Source: Xylophilus sp. ASV27 (GTDB lineage Bacteria > Pseudomonadota > Gammaproteobacteria > Burkholderiales > Burkholderiaceae_C). Taken from it: a stretch of DNA of 44,612 nucleotides. The DNA is taken from the NCBI RefSeq assembly GCF_016428875.1, contig NZ_JAELTO010000026.1, forward strand, positions 1 to 44,612, read 5' to 3'. Below, in pieces: positions 18,053 through 26,296 of this stretch (positions within the stretch are counted from its first letter, which is position 1; every line of letters starts with the position of its first letter). The notes beneath the pieces were generated by a model. The model was not told where the DNA came from and made no database searches. It was given only the letters and a program-made list of their open reading frames with translations. The position numbers and the translations under genes were made by a program.

Positions 18053-18739
18053 ATGGCAAACATCTTGGTGGTCGACGACGAGCTGGGCATCCGCGATTTG
18101 CTCTCGGAAATCCTCAACGACGAAGGCCACACCGTCGAACTCGCCGAGAACGCGGCGCAGGCACGCGCGGCCCGCACCCGCGGTGCCTACGACCTGGTGC
18201 TGCTGGACATCTGGATGCCCGACACCGACGGCGTCTCCCTGCTGAAGGAGTGGGCCGCTGCGGGCACCCTCTCCATGCCGGTCATCATGATGAGCGGGCA
18301 CGCCACCATCGACACCGCCGTCGAGGCCACGCGCATCGGCGCGCACGCCTTCCTCGAGAAGCCCATCACTCTGCAGAAGCTGCTCAAGGCGGTAGAGCAG
18401 GGCCTGTCGCGCGGCGAGAGCCGCAAGGCCGCCGCAGCCGCGCCGGCCGCACCTTCACCAGTCGTGGTCCAGGCGATGCCCGCCGCCAACGCCATCGCCG
18501 CCGACGGCGCCCAGGCACTGGAATCCGTCGCACGCAACCGCCAGACCTTCGACCTGGATCGCCCTCTGCGCGAGGCCCGCGACGGTTTCGAGAAGGCGTA
18601 TTTCGAGTTCCACCTGGCGCAGGAGGGCGGCTCCATGACGCGCGTGGCCGAAAAGACCGGCCTGGAACGTACACACCTGTACCGCAAGCTGCGTCAATTG
18701 GGCGTGGACCTGTCCCGCAGCAGACGTTCGGCGGGTTGA
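18053..18739 (+). CDS. Response regulator, receiver plus Fis-type HTH
   Basis: The cognate regulator of the preceding kinase (228 aa). The receiver domain (1-120) has the acidic pair D8/D9, phosphoacceptor D52 in LVLLDIWMPDTDG, and EKPI with the conserved lysine. An alanine/proline linker (about 125-165) follows, then a C-terminal Fis-type helix-turn-helix with MTRVAEKTGLERTHLYRKL. There is no central sigma-54 AAA+ domain as in true NtrX, so it probably acts as a plain DNA-binding regulator. ATG 18053 matches the receiver start. Confidence 0.9.
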   Translation: MANILVVDDELGIRDLLSEILNDEGHTVELAENAAQARAARTRGAYDLVLLDIWMPDTDGVSLLKEWAAAGTLSMPVIMMSGHATIDTAVEATRIGAHAFLEKPITLQKLLKAVEQGLSRGESRKAAAAAPAAPSPVVVQAMPAANAIAADGAQALESVARNRQTFDLDRPLREARDGFEKAYFEFHLAQEGGSMTRVAEKTGLERTHLYRKLRQLGVDLSRSRRSAG

Positions 18740-18770
18740 TCCGGGGGGCAGAACGCTGCAAAGTTCGTGC

Positions 18771-18776
18771 TATAAT
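18771..18776 (+). promoter_or_regulatory. Candidate -10 element for tRNA-Phe
   Basis: TATAAT matches the -10 consensus and lies 10 bases before the tRNA. No convincing -35 is seen. Confidence 0.5.
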
Positions 18777-18786
18777 TGCAGGCTTA

Positions 18787-18862
18787 GGCCCGGTAGCTCA
18801 GTTGGTAGAGCAGCGGATTGAAAATCCGCGTGTCGGTGGTTCGATTCCGCCCCAGGCCACCA
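18787..18862 (+). tRNA. tRNA-Phe (anticodon GAA), element insertion target
   Basis: A 76-base cloverleaf with anticodon stem GCGGA/TCCGC, loop TTGAAAA with GAA at 18820-18822, T stem GGTGG/CCGCC, and encoded CCA. The acceptor GGCCCGG pairs with CCAGGCC except for one C-A mismatch at the fifth pair. An integrase gene follows 171 bases later, so the 3' half of this tRNA is very likely the attachment site and may have been replaced by element sequence on integration. Confidence 0.95.
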
Positions 18863-19033
18863 TCTTTCTTTCTCAGTAGATCCCAAGTCAGCTCAGAAGT
18901 CCTTGCAAATCAAGGACTTAGCCCGAAAGGGCGGCTCAAGCGGTATCTCTGAATCCCATAACGTCCCGTTCTTGCGTGTACCCAACGGTGTACCCCAGAC
19001 TGCTTTTCAACCGCAGTCATTTTTGGGTACACC

Positions 19034-20389
19034 ATGGGTCAACTCAACGAGCTTCAGATCAAGGCGGCAGCGCCGCGTGACAAGGAATATTTGCTGGCGG
19101 ATGGCGAGGGTCTTTACCTTCGCGTGCGTCCGACCGGCAAAGTGTGGGTCTATCGCTACAAGCAACTCGGCAAAGAAGCCAAGCTGAGCCTCGGGCACTA
19201 CCCGGTGGTGACGCTTGCGGCCGCACGCAAGAAGTCACGTGCAGAGGCAGAGAAGCGCGCCGATGGCGTCGATCCCAGGGAGGCACGACGCGTGGAAGAG
19301 GAACGTGGCCGCGTGGCTCGCCTCAACACGTTTGAACTGACCGCCCGCGCTTGGCACGCCCAGGCGCACAAGGATCGCGAGTGGTCGGCCAGCTACGCCG
19401 AGAAGGTGATGCGCCATCTGGAGCTGCACATCTTTCCTTGGATCGGTGCTCTGGCCATGGACACCATCGCGCCCACGGAAATCGTACGTTGCCTGCACCG
19501 TATCAAGGAGCGTGGTCACCTGGAGACGGCGCAACGCGTGCGCGAGGCCGTACAGCATGTCTACCAGTACTCGGTCGATGTGGGGACACTGGAGCCGACC
19601 CGGAATTTCGTGAGTAATCGCACTGGCGGTCTGCCGGCGCCGAGAGCCCGGCACTACGCTGCCATAACCGATCCGCAAAAACTTGGGCAGTTGTTGCGTG
19701 ACATCCGCGCCTACAAAGGCAATGTCATCACGCGCGCGGCCTTGCAGCTGTCGCCACTACTCTTCCAACGGCCTGGTCAGCTGCGGCTGGCCCATTGGGA
19801 AGACGTTGACCTTGATGAGGCGCTGTGGCGTTGCCCGCCCGAGAAGATGAAGCTGCGTGAATGGAAGAAACGCGATCTCCGCACGCCCGCGCACCTTGTA
19901 CCGCTGCCGACGCAGGCCGTTGAGATCCTGCGCGACATCCTTCCGCTGACGGGGCCTACAGGGCCGATCTTCCGAAGCATGGCGAAGCGCTCGGAAAAGA
20001 CGCGCTACATGAGCGACAACACGGTCAACAGCGCGCTACGCACGCTTGGCTACGACACCAAGGAGCAGATCACAGGGCACGGTTTCAGAGCCACGGCGCG
20101 TACGCTGATCCGGGAACTGCTGGGATGGGATCGGGAGGTCATCGAGCGGCATCTCGCCCATGTATCCGATGAGGAGTTGGGCGGCAGCTATGACCGCACC
20201 ACGCATTTCGACCAGCGCTGTCGAATGATTCAACTGTGGGCTGATCTACTGGACGATCTGGCTGCTGGCAAAGTTGTCGCGTCGGCGAATGACATGCGAC
20301 GTTCGGGTGCCATGCCGCCGCAGTCATGGACGGGCGGCAGCCCCGTCGCAAGTGTCGGCAGCGAAGAGGGATTCATGGTTGCGGCATAG
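19034..20389 (+). CDS. int: P4-type tyrosine site-specific integrase
   Basis: This 451-residue integrase inserts and excises the element at tRNA-Phe. The N-terminal part (1-95) is a DUF4102-like arm-binding domain with AAPRDKEYLLADGEGLYLRV. A SAM-like core-binding domain follows (about 110-200). The catalytic domain shows R246 (FQRPGQLRLAHWEDV), H349 and R352 (GHGFRATA), H373/H376 (HLAHVSDEE) and Tyr386 (SYDRTTHF), so the recombinase set is intact. The Tyr is followed by a 65-residue tail. ATG 19034 gives the family N-terminus. The 3' end overlaps a convergent AlpA-type gene by 17 bases. Confidence 0.95.
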   Translation: MGQLNELQIKAAAPRDKEYLLADGEGLYLRVRPTGKVWVYRYKQLGKEAKLSLGHYPVVTLAAARKKSRAEAEKRADGVDPREARRVEEERGRVARLNTFELTARAWHAQAHKDREWSASYAEKVMRHLELHIFPWIGALAMDTIAPTEIVRCLHRIKERGHLETAQRVREAVQHVYQYSVDVGTLEPTRNFVSNRTGGLPAPRARHYAAITDPQKLGQLLRDIRAYKGNVITRAALQLSPLLFQRPGQLRLAHWEDVDLDEALWRCPPEKMKLREWKKRDLRTPAHLVPLPTQAVEILRDILPLTGPTGPIFRSMAKRSEKTRYMSDNTVNSALRTLGYDTKEQITGHGFRATARTLIRELLGWDREVIERHLAHVSDEELGGSYDRTTHFDQRCRMIQLWADLLDDLAAGKVVASANDMRRSGAMPPQSWTGGSPVASVGSEEGFMVAA

Positions 20390-20615
20390 CCCTACGGTAG
20401 CCCTCCGGATCGTCGATCCAGGCCTGAAGCGCAGCGCTCGGCCAAGCAGAGGCTCTGCCTCCCAAGCGGACAGGCTCTGGAAAGCGACCTTCCGCAATGC
20501 GCCGGTAAACGGTTGAACGGCTAAGTGCGGTAATGCGCAGCACGTCGCGCAACCGATAGAACGCAGGCGGTGCCTTGGATGGATTTGGCTTGGGCAGAGA
20601 CTGGTAGAAGAGCAT
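20373..20615 (-). CDS. AlpA family DNA-binding regulator
   Basis: AlpA proteins are small MerR-like winged-helix proteins that control excision of P4-type elements. This 80-residue product contains the family core YRLRDVLRITALSRSTVYRR and FPEPVRLGGRASAWPSAALQ, where the last part is the typical wing and the W preceding the C-terminal helix. I chose the second ATG (20615) because AAAAGGA lies eight bases upstream of it on the minus strand; an in-frame ATG six codons earlier lacks one. It is convergent to and overlaps int. Confidence 0.85.
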   Translation of the reverse strand: MLFYQSLPKPNPSKAPPAFYRLRDVLRITALSRSTVYRRIAEGRFPEPVRLGGRASAWPSAALQAWIDDPEGYRRAMPQP

Positions 20616-20913
20616 GCAGTTCCTTTTGAGCAACGTCGAAAGGATGCGTCTTAAGGTGTCCCAAGCAAACCCAGAAGGGCGTAAGCCAGCGTTCCGGATA
20701 GATGCCCAACGCGGCTAGCGTCGGTATCGAGTGCTGATGGGCGCACGTGGAACGCATGGGTTGTTCACGGATGCCCAGGTGCCGGGGGCGGGGCATTTGG
20801 TGGGCAACCGACGCGCCGCCGATCCATTGCGGCATGTGGTCAGGTGAGTGCGTTTGATACCTATATGGATATACTCTTCTGATTGCCGTACTGCCACGAA
20901 AGCCGCGATATCA
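20616..20913. other. Gap without a convincing gene; candidate promoter near 20854-20875
   Basis: No reading frame here looks like a known protein. One minus-strand frame (to 20835) overlaps AlpA and has no family match. TATACT at 20870-20875 and an imperfect palindrome around ATACCTATATGGATAT (20857-20872) lie 38-57 bases before the HTH gene and could be its promoter and operator; TTGATA at 20854 is too close to be its -35. Confidence 0.35.
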
Positions 20914-21303
20914 ATGAGCCGTCATCTGCAAGCAAAGGAAAGCCAAGATGTGGTGGGCACGCACCGGAAGGTCGTGGCCGGTTCGATGCTGCGGGACGTC
21001 GAAGCGGCCCGTCAAGTCTCAACCGGGCGCGTTGCACCTGACGTGATGCATGACGGTTCAGCAAAGGCTACGTTGGCGTGCAAGCTCAACGAGTTGCTCG
21101 ATGCGAACGGGCTGAGTCAGAGCGCCGCGTCACAGCTTTTGGGCATGCCTCAACCAAAGGTGTCGGCGATTCGGAACTACAAGCTCCGCGGCATTTCACT
21201 GGAGCGTTTGATGCAAGCTCTGCTCGCGTTGAACCAGCAGGTCGAGATCATCGTCAAACCTGGCCGCAAGGCTGGCAGTGGATCGATCCGAGTTGCGGGC
21301 TGA
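20914..21303 (+). CDS. XRE-family HTH protein (HigA2-like)
   Basis: A 129-residue DNA-binding protein. The C-terminal half (about 55-115) is a Cro/CI-type helix-turn-helix: LACKLNELLDANGLSQSAAS, LLGMPQPKVSAIRNYKL, then ISLERLMQALLALNQQVEII. This pattern is that of HigA-like antitoxins, but there is no toxin gene next to it. The N-terminal 50 residues are not recognised. I chose ATG 20914; an upstream TTG/ATG frame runs through the promoter-like region. Being 48 bases before the AAA gene on the same strand, it probably regulates the following operon. Function as regulator is inference. Confidence 0.75.
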   Translation: MSRHLQAKESQDVVGTHRKVVAGSMLRDVEAARQVSTGRVAPDVMHDGSAKATLACKLNELLDANGLSQSAASQLLGMPQPKVSAIRNYKLRGISLERLMQALLALNQQVEIIVKPGRKAGSGSIRVAG

Positions 21304-21351
21304 GAAGATGTTGGAAGCACACATGGATTTGATGTTGCGAGAGGGGAAGAT

Positions 21352-22323
21352 ATGTCACGAGCAGACCTCATAGTCAGTCTCGTCAAGGCGGGGAGCCAGG
21401 GTGATCAGCAGTTGCTTCGAACCACGGTGGAGGCGATGGCGGCGGAAGAGCGCGCCAAGCATCATCATCAGCTCGCGGACAAGCTCGAAGAAAACCTGCG
21501 AGCCAATGGGCGGACGCGTTCAGCAGAAGTGGTTCGCTCCTTTGATGGCGGCCACGGCGGCTTGCTGTATGAGATCGAGCCGCGTCGCGCGCTCGATGCG
21601 TTGTTCCTGGACGCCACATCGCTGGCCGCATGCCGTGAGTTGGTTGAAGAGCAGCATCGCAAGGACATCCTTCGCTCTTATGGACTCGAACCCAGGAACC
21701 GAGTCCTGCTGTCCGGTCCGCCGGGCAACGGCAAGACTTCGCTTGCCGAAGCCATCGCTGCGCAGTTGTTGGTCCCTCTGTTTGTCGTGCGCTATGAGGC
21801 CGTCATCGGCAGCTTTTTGGGCGAGACCAGCGGCCGTCTGAAGAAGTTGTTCGACTTCGTTCGCACACATCAGTGCGTGCTGTTTTTTGACGAGTTCGAC
21901 ACGCTTGGCAAAGAACGTGGCGACGTGCATGAAACCGGTGAGATCAAGCGCGTTGTCAGCTCGCTGCTGCTACAGATCGATGCTCTGCCCAGTCATGTCG
22001 TGGTCGTGACTGCGACCAACCATGCCGAACTGTTGGACCGTGCTGTTTGGCGCCGGTTTCAGTTGCGCCTTTCGCTTCCTGCGCCGACGCTCGCACAGAA
22101 AGAGGAGTGGTTCACGCGATTCCAGGCCCGCCTGGAGGGGCCGCTGGGCTTCTCACCGAAGACGCTGGCCACCAAGATTCAAGCCACCAGCTTTTCGGAC
22201 CTTGAGCAGTTTTGCGAGGACGTTCAGCGGCGCTATGTGCTGTCGCTCCCCGACGCGAATCTGAAGCGTATCGTGGCTGAAAGGCTCAAACAGTGGCAGG
22301 CTCGATTCACCATCGGCCAATAA
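21352..22323 (+). CDS. AAA-family ATPase paired with a subtilisin-like protease
   Basis: A 323-residue AAA+ ATPase of the CDC48/SpoVK-like class. The N-terminal 110 residues are helical and charged. The AAA module has Walker A GPPGNGKT (122-129), Walker B CVLFFDEFD with D180/E181, a sensor-1 like VVTATNHAE and a candidate arginine finger region AVWRRFQLRLSLP. A GAGAGGGGAAG ribosome site lies just before ATG 21352. The gene is 27 bases before the S8 peptidase gene; such ATPase/S8 protease pairs recur in accessory regions. Inferred role: to recognise or remodel a trigger and control the protease. Confidence 0.85.
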   Translation: MSRADLIVSLVKAGSQGDQQLLRTTVEAMAAEERAKHHHQLADKLEENLRANGRTRSAEVVRSFDGGHGGLLYEIEPRRALDALFLDATSLAACRELVEEQHRKDILRSYGLEPRNRVLLSGPPGNGKTSLAEAIAAQLLVPLFVVRYEAVIGSFLGETSGRLKKLFDFVRTHQCVLFFDEFDTLGKERGDVHETGEIKRVVSSLLLQIDALPSHVVVVTATNHAELLDRAVWRRFQLRLSLPAPTLAQKEEWFTRFQARLEGPLGFSPKTLATKIQATSFSDLEQFCEDVQRRYVLSLPDANLKRIVAERLKQWQARFTIGQ

Positions 22324-22350
22324 GACAAAACGACGGGAGACGGTCAACGG

Positions 22351-24945
22351 ATGGCAACAGGAAATTTCCCTCTTCTATTTTTCCCCGAACCTACACTTGC
22401 TGATCGAAACTCGCTGGGAGGAGGCGGAGGCTCTGTCCGCATTCCGGATATCGCACGTCAACGCGCCCGCATCGCACCGCAACTGACGGTGCTGCAGCAA
22501 GCCTTCGAAGCCCAGCGCCTGAAGCTGCAGCAGACAGCACCGATGGAGAACCCTGAACTGATTCTGGTTCTTGAGGTGGCTGGCACCGTTGAAGACTTTG
22601 CCAAAGCGGTCGTCAAGGTACCTGGACTGGAATGGCTTGTTGAATGGGCCGAGGATCAGATTGCGCCCGATGAAGATTTCTTTATCCAGGGTAAGGCCGA
22701 CAAGGCGTTGCAGGGTCGTCTGTTCTTGCTGGCCAGCAACCAGGAGGCACTCACCCAATTGTTGGCACTTTGGAACCGCTACCAGAACGATCCCGCTGCG
22801 CAATTCGATCGTGGACTGAACAAGTTCCGCAATCTGTTCGGGCAGTTGCGCAACATCCGTCACTGGAGCGTCGCTGACCGCATCGATACCGACGTTCGCC
22901 AGTATTGGCAGAACTGTATCGACGATGGTCTGCAGGCCATCCGGTTCGAGATTGAGGCATGGCACTTTGTCTCACAGCAGAAGAACACGAAGGCCCGTGA
23001 AGACATTGAGGCCCTTGTCCAAGGACTTGGCGGGCAGGTCCTTCGCAGTGCACTCATTGGCGAGATCGCCTACCACGGGTTTCTGGTGGAGTTGCCTGCA
23101 CAGGCCGTTGCTGGCGTGCTGGCCGGACAGACACCCGAACTGGTGCTGTCTGACCGCATCATGTTTTTCCGGCCGAAGGCGCAATCAATCACGGACGGCG
23201 TGAACGAGGCCGACGTGCAGCCGCAAGCCACCGCCGCCGGGTCGTCGGATCGACCACCCATCGTTGCGTTGCTCGATGGCCTGCCGTTGCAAAACCATGC
23301 CCAGCTCCAGGGCCGTTTGCTAGTGGACGATCCCGATGGCTGGGAAGGCGGCTACGCGGCCAAGGACAGGGTTCACGGCACCGCCATGGCTTCGCTGATC
23401 TTGCACGGAGAACTCGATAGTGGGGATGAGCCGTCGCGCCGCCGCTTGTATGTTCGTCCCGTGCTGCGCCCCGATCCCAATGACAACTTCAACACCCGCC
23501 GGCGCGAACATACGCCTGACGATGTTTTGCTGATCGACTTGGTCCACCGTGCGGTCAAGCGAATCTGCGAAGGGGAAGGGCAGGAGCCTGCGGCCGCGCC
23601 GACGGTGCGTGTCATCAATCTGTCGATCGGAGACGAAGCGCGTCTGTTTGATCGTCAGATGTCGCCGTGGGCGCGCCTTCTGGATTGGCTGGCATTCAGA
23701 TACTCCATTCTGTTCATCGTGAGCGCGGGCAATGACATGCGCACACTCAGCCTGAACACGCCGAGCCACACGCTGGATGGCTTGACGCCGGCACAACGGT
23801 CAGCATTGGCATTCACGGCGATGACCACTGAACACGTCGAGCGGCGCCTCCTCGCTCCAGCGGAGGCACTCAATGTATTGACTGTCGGTGCCTTGCACGC
23901 CGACCAGGCCAATGCGCCTGTCGTGCCGGGGCGATACGACCTCTTTGCTGCCGGCGGGCTCAGCCCTTTGTCGCGTATCGGGCATGGTTTCAGACGTGCG
24001 ATCAAGCCCGACATCCTGATGCCGGGCGGTCGCGTTCTTTATCGCGCAAGGATGCAGCCTGATCCAGCCGTCAGCGTACTGGACGTGGTAACGGCAGGGG
24101 TGGCGCCAGGCCATCGTGTGGCGGTGCCGCCGCTGCCGGGGGAAACGCTGGCTGCGACCGCATATACCCGAGGCACAAGCAACGCCGCTGCGCTTGCCAG
24201 CCGTGCTGCAGCGCAAGCCTACGACATGGTCGAACTGCTGCGTGCCGACGGGGATGGTGCGCCTGATCCGATCTATGACGCCGTGCTACTCAAGGCACTG
24301 TTAGTTCACGGCGCACAGTGGGGCGATTGGCCGGCGCAACTCCTGGCGGAGCACCCTGAAATCGAAGCAATTGTTGGAGCGGCAAAGCACGCAGCGCAGA
24401 AGGACCTGGTCACTCGTTGGCTTGGATATGGCCCAGTAGACGTCGAGCGCGCAATCACCTGTGCCTCCGAGCGCGCCACGCTGCTCGGTGTGGGCGAGTT
24501 GGGTGCGGATGAAGCGTTTGTGTTTTCGGCGCCACTGCCCCCGACATTGGCCGGCAAGATCGCCTGGCGCCGTTTGACAGTCACGCTGGCCTGGATGGCA
24601 CCCATCAATTGTGCGCATCAAGGGTACCGCCGCGCCAAGCTCTGGATGACGCCGCCGCAGGATCAACTTCGGATCAAGAGAGCCAATAGCGTGCATGACA
24701 AGGCGGCGCTGCGCGGTTCGGTGCAGCACGAGATTCTTGAAGGCGATGACGCAGTCGCCTTCGTCGATGGGAACAGGTTCGAGTGCAAAGTGAACTGCTC
24801 TGCAGACGCCGGTGAACTGGTTGGAAAAGTGCGTTTTGCGGTTTGCGTTTCCCTGGAGGTCGCGGTCGGCTCCGGCATTCCGGTGTACCAGGAAATACGC
24901 GACAGAATCAGGCCACCAGTCTTCGTTCAGCCGGTTCCCGTCTAA
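22351..24945 (+). CDS. Subtilisin-like (S8) serine protease
   Basis: An 864-residue S8-family peptidase. The first 290 residues are not a known propeptide and may be the ATPase-contact domain. The catalytic domain carries Asp309 (IVALLDGLPL), His342 (VHGTAMASLI), oxyanion Asn461 (FIVSAGNDM) and Ser610 (TRGTSNAAALA), so the D-H-S triad looks intact. The C-terminal 230 residues (after about 635) include a beta-rich stretch with WRRLTVTLAWMAPINCAHQG. No signal peptide is visible at the N-terminus, so it should act in the cytoplasm, unlike secreted subtilisins. It follows its ATPase by 27 bases and precedes the TIR gene. Confidence 0.88.
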   Translation: MATGNFPLLFFPEPTLADRNSLGGGGGSVRIPDIARQRARIAPQLTVLQQAFEAQRLKLQQTAPMENPELILVLEVAGTVEDFAKAVVKVPGLEWLVEWAEDQIAPDEDFFIQGKADKALQGRLFLLASNQEALTQLLALWNRYQNDPAAQFDRGLNKFRNLFGQLRNIRHWSVADRIDTDVRQYWQNCIDDGLQAIRFEIEAWHFVSQQKNTKAREDIEALVQGLGGQVLRSALIGEIAYHGFLVELPAQAVAGVLAGQTPELVLSDRIMFFRPKAQSITDGVNEADVQPQATAAGSSDRPPIVALLDGLPLQNHAQLQGRLLVDDPDGWEGGYAAKDRVHGTAMASLILHGELDSGDEPSRRRLYVRPVLRPDPNDNFNTRRREHTPDDVLLIDLVHRAVKRICEGEGQEPAAAPTVRVINLSIGDEARLFDRQMSPWARLLDWLAFRYSILFIVSAGNDMRTLSLNTPSHTLDGLTPAQRSALAFTAMTTEHVERRLLAPAEALNVLTVGALHADQANAPVVPGRYDLFAAGGLSPLSRIGHGFRRAIKPDILMPGGRVLYRARMQPDPAVSVLDVVTAGVAPGHRVAVPPLPGETLAATAYTRGTSNAAALASRAAAQAYDMVELLRADGDGAPDPIYDAVLLKALLVHGAQWGDWPAQLLAEHPEIEAIVGAAKHAAQKDLVTRWLGYGPVDVERAITCASERATLLGVGELGADEAFVFSAPLPPTLAGKIAWRRLTVTLAWMAPINCAHQGYRRAKLWMTPPQDQLRIKRANSVHDKAALRGSVQHEILEGDDAVAFVDGNRFECKVNCSADAGELVGKVRFAVCVSLEVAVGSGIPVYQEIRDRIRPPVFVQPVPV

Positions 24946-25024
24946 CTTCGGCGTGGATCATGTCGCTGCTAATTAAGTCAGAGACTAGTGCTCGTCCGTG
25001 ATAACTCAAAACTAGTCATTGACC

Positions 25025-26242
25025 ATGATCAAGTTGGAATTCAACGGAAAGCCATTCAATCCTCGAAACTTCGAGGACGCAATCATGAAGGCCGCAATGG
25101 ACGCGGCTGCAGAACAGCTGCGCGGGAGAATTGGCTCGATCCGCCACCCGGAGACGGGAGAATTTCCGACGATCGTCGTTTCTGGAACATCATTGAGTGA
25201 CATGAAACTTCGCATCGAAGGATCTCCAGATTTACTGGCGTTGGTTAAGCAGAAGACCGGGCTTGGTGCCGAAGATGCGGGAGGCGATGCCAACACGGAT
25301 GGAAGTCCGGCGCCGAAAGTCTTCCTTAGCTACGCATGGGAAGACAGAGTGGCAGCGGAGAAGATTGCCAATGCGCTGCAGGCCAATGGCATCGACACTT
25401 GGTGGGCCGAGTGGTGCATGTCGGCCGGTGATAGCCTGAGGCAGAAGATTGACGCAGGACTGAGCGATTGCACGCATTTCGTTGTGCTGCTCACGCCTGT
25501 GTCTTTGACCAAGCCCTGGGTAAATCAAGAGATGGATGCAGGGCTCATGCTCAAGCTCCAACAGCAAGTCAAGTTCATTCCGCTTCGCCATCGACTTCCA
25601 GCGGAGCAACTGCCACCACTGTTGCGGGGTACATTGTCGCCCTCTGTGGAAGATCCTGGCTATGACATTGGGCAACTGATCAATGACATTCATGGTGTGC
25701 TGAAGAAGCCACTGCTTGGGAAAGCCCCTGTCTCTGTGCAGGAGGTTGAACGTGCCTCCACTGGATATTCGGCAGCCGCGACAGCGGTAGCCAAGGTGTT
25801 CGTCGAGTCGACCAAACACGCCCGCAAATTCGATCCAATGTGCTCGATTGAAGAGTTGGTAACGCAGACTGGTTTGTCTGAAGAGGATGTTGCGGATGCC
25901 ATTCACGAGATGAGCGGACTGGTTGTTGCCAGTCCGCGCAAGCCGGTCTATCCCGAGGATGAACTCTTCGTCACATTCGACCGCTTCTGGATGGCGTGGG
26001 ATCCTGCAGATGATGCACTGAAGCTCGCCAGCGACATGTTGAACGATGCCGCTTTTCCCACGGAACCGGCTGAGATCGGAAAGCGTTTCGCTTGGGAGGC
26101 TCGACGCTTGAATCCGGCCATGGCTTATTTGGTGAATCGCAAACTGGTGCGATTTCTCAAGGCGATGAATGGGGGGCCTTGGCTTGTCGTGGTGATTCAG
26201 AAAACAGATGACACACGACGGTTCGTGAAAAGCCGGTCTTAG
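25025..26242 (+). CDS. TIR-domain protein, TIR with flanking unknown domains
   Basis: A 405-residue protein with a TIR domain at about residues 98-230. The first strand is KVFLSYAWEDR; the segment GIDTWWAEW places Glu129 where NADase-type TIR domains carry their catalytic glutamate; MSAGDSLRQKIDAGLSD and VVLLTPVSLTKPWVNQEMDA follow. The N-terminal 80 residues (MIKLEFNGKPFNPRNFEDAI) are an unidentified small domain. The C-terminal 175 residues look like two winged-helix-like units (SIEELVTQTGLSEEDVADAI, then PAEIGKRFAWEARRLNP). I chose ATG 25025; a TTG at 25019 is possible and no clear SD is seen. TIR proteins of this kind cleave NAD or make signal molecules in phage defence; activity here is inference. 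Confidence 0.85.
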   Translation: MIKLEFNGKPFNPRNFEDAIMKAAMDAAAEQLRGRIGSIRHPETGEFPTIVVSGTSLSDMKLRIEGSPDLLALVKQKTGLGAEDAGGDANTDGSPAPKVFLSYAWEDRVAAEKIANALQANGIDTWWAEWCMSAGDSLRQKIDAGLSDCTHFVVLLTPVSLTKPWVNQEMDAGLMLKLQQQVKFIPLRHRLPAEQLPPLLRGTLSPSVEDPGYDIGQLINDIHGVLKKPLLGKAPVSVQEVERASTGYSAAATAVAKVFVESTKHARKFDPMCSIEELVTQTGLSEEDVADAIHEMSGLVVASPRKPVYPEDELFVTFDRFWMAWDPADDALKLASDMLNDAAFPTEPAEIGKRFAWEARRLNPAMAYLVNRKLVRFLKAMNGGPWLVVVIQKTDDTRRFVKSRS

Positions 26243-26289
26243 GCACCTCGCCGAATCAAGCTGAAGGCCATCACCGAGCCAGACCGGCT
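26231..26289. repeat. 9-bp inverted repeat between convergent operons
   Basis: AGCCGGTCT (26231-26239) and AGACCGGCT (26281-26289) are perfect inverted repeats with a 41-base spacer. They span the TIR stop codon and the gap before the minus-strand kinase stop, so they could form a shared end-of-transcript structure. No T-run is evident. Confidence 0.45.
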
Positions 26290-26296
26290 GGGTGAA

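Noticed and set aside
20521-20835. Minus-strand frame of 104 codons between int and the HTH gene
   Set aside because: It overlaps the AlpA gene in another frame, has no family resemblance and no ribosome site.
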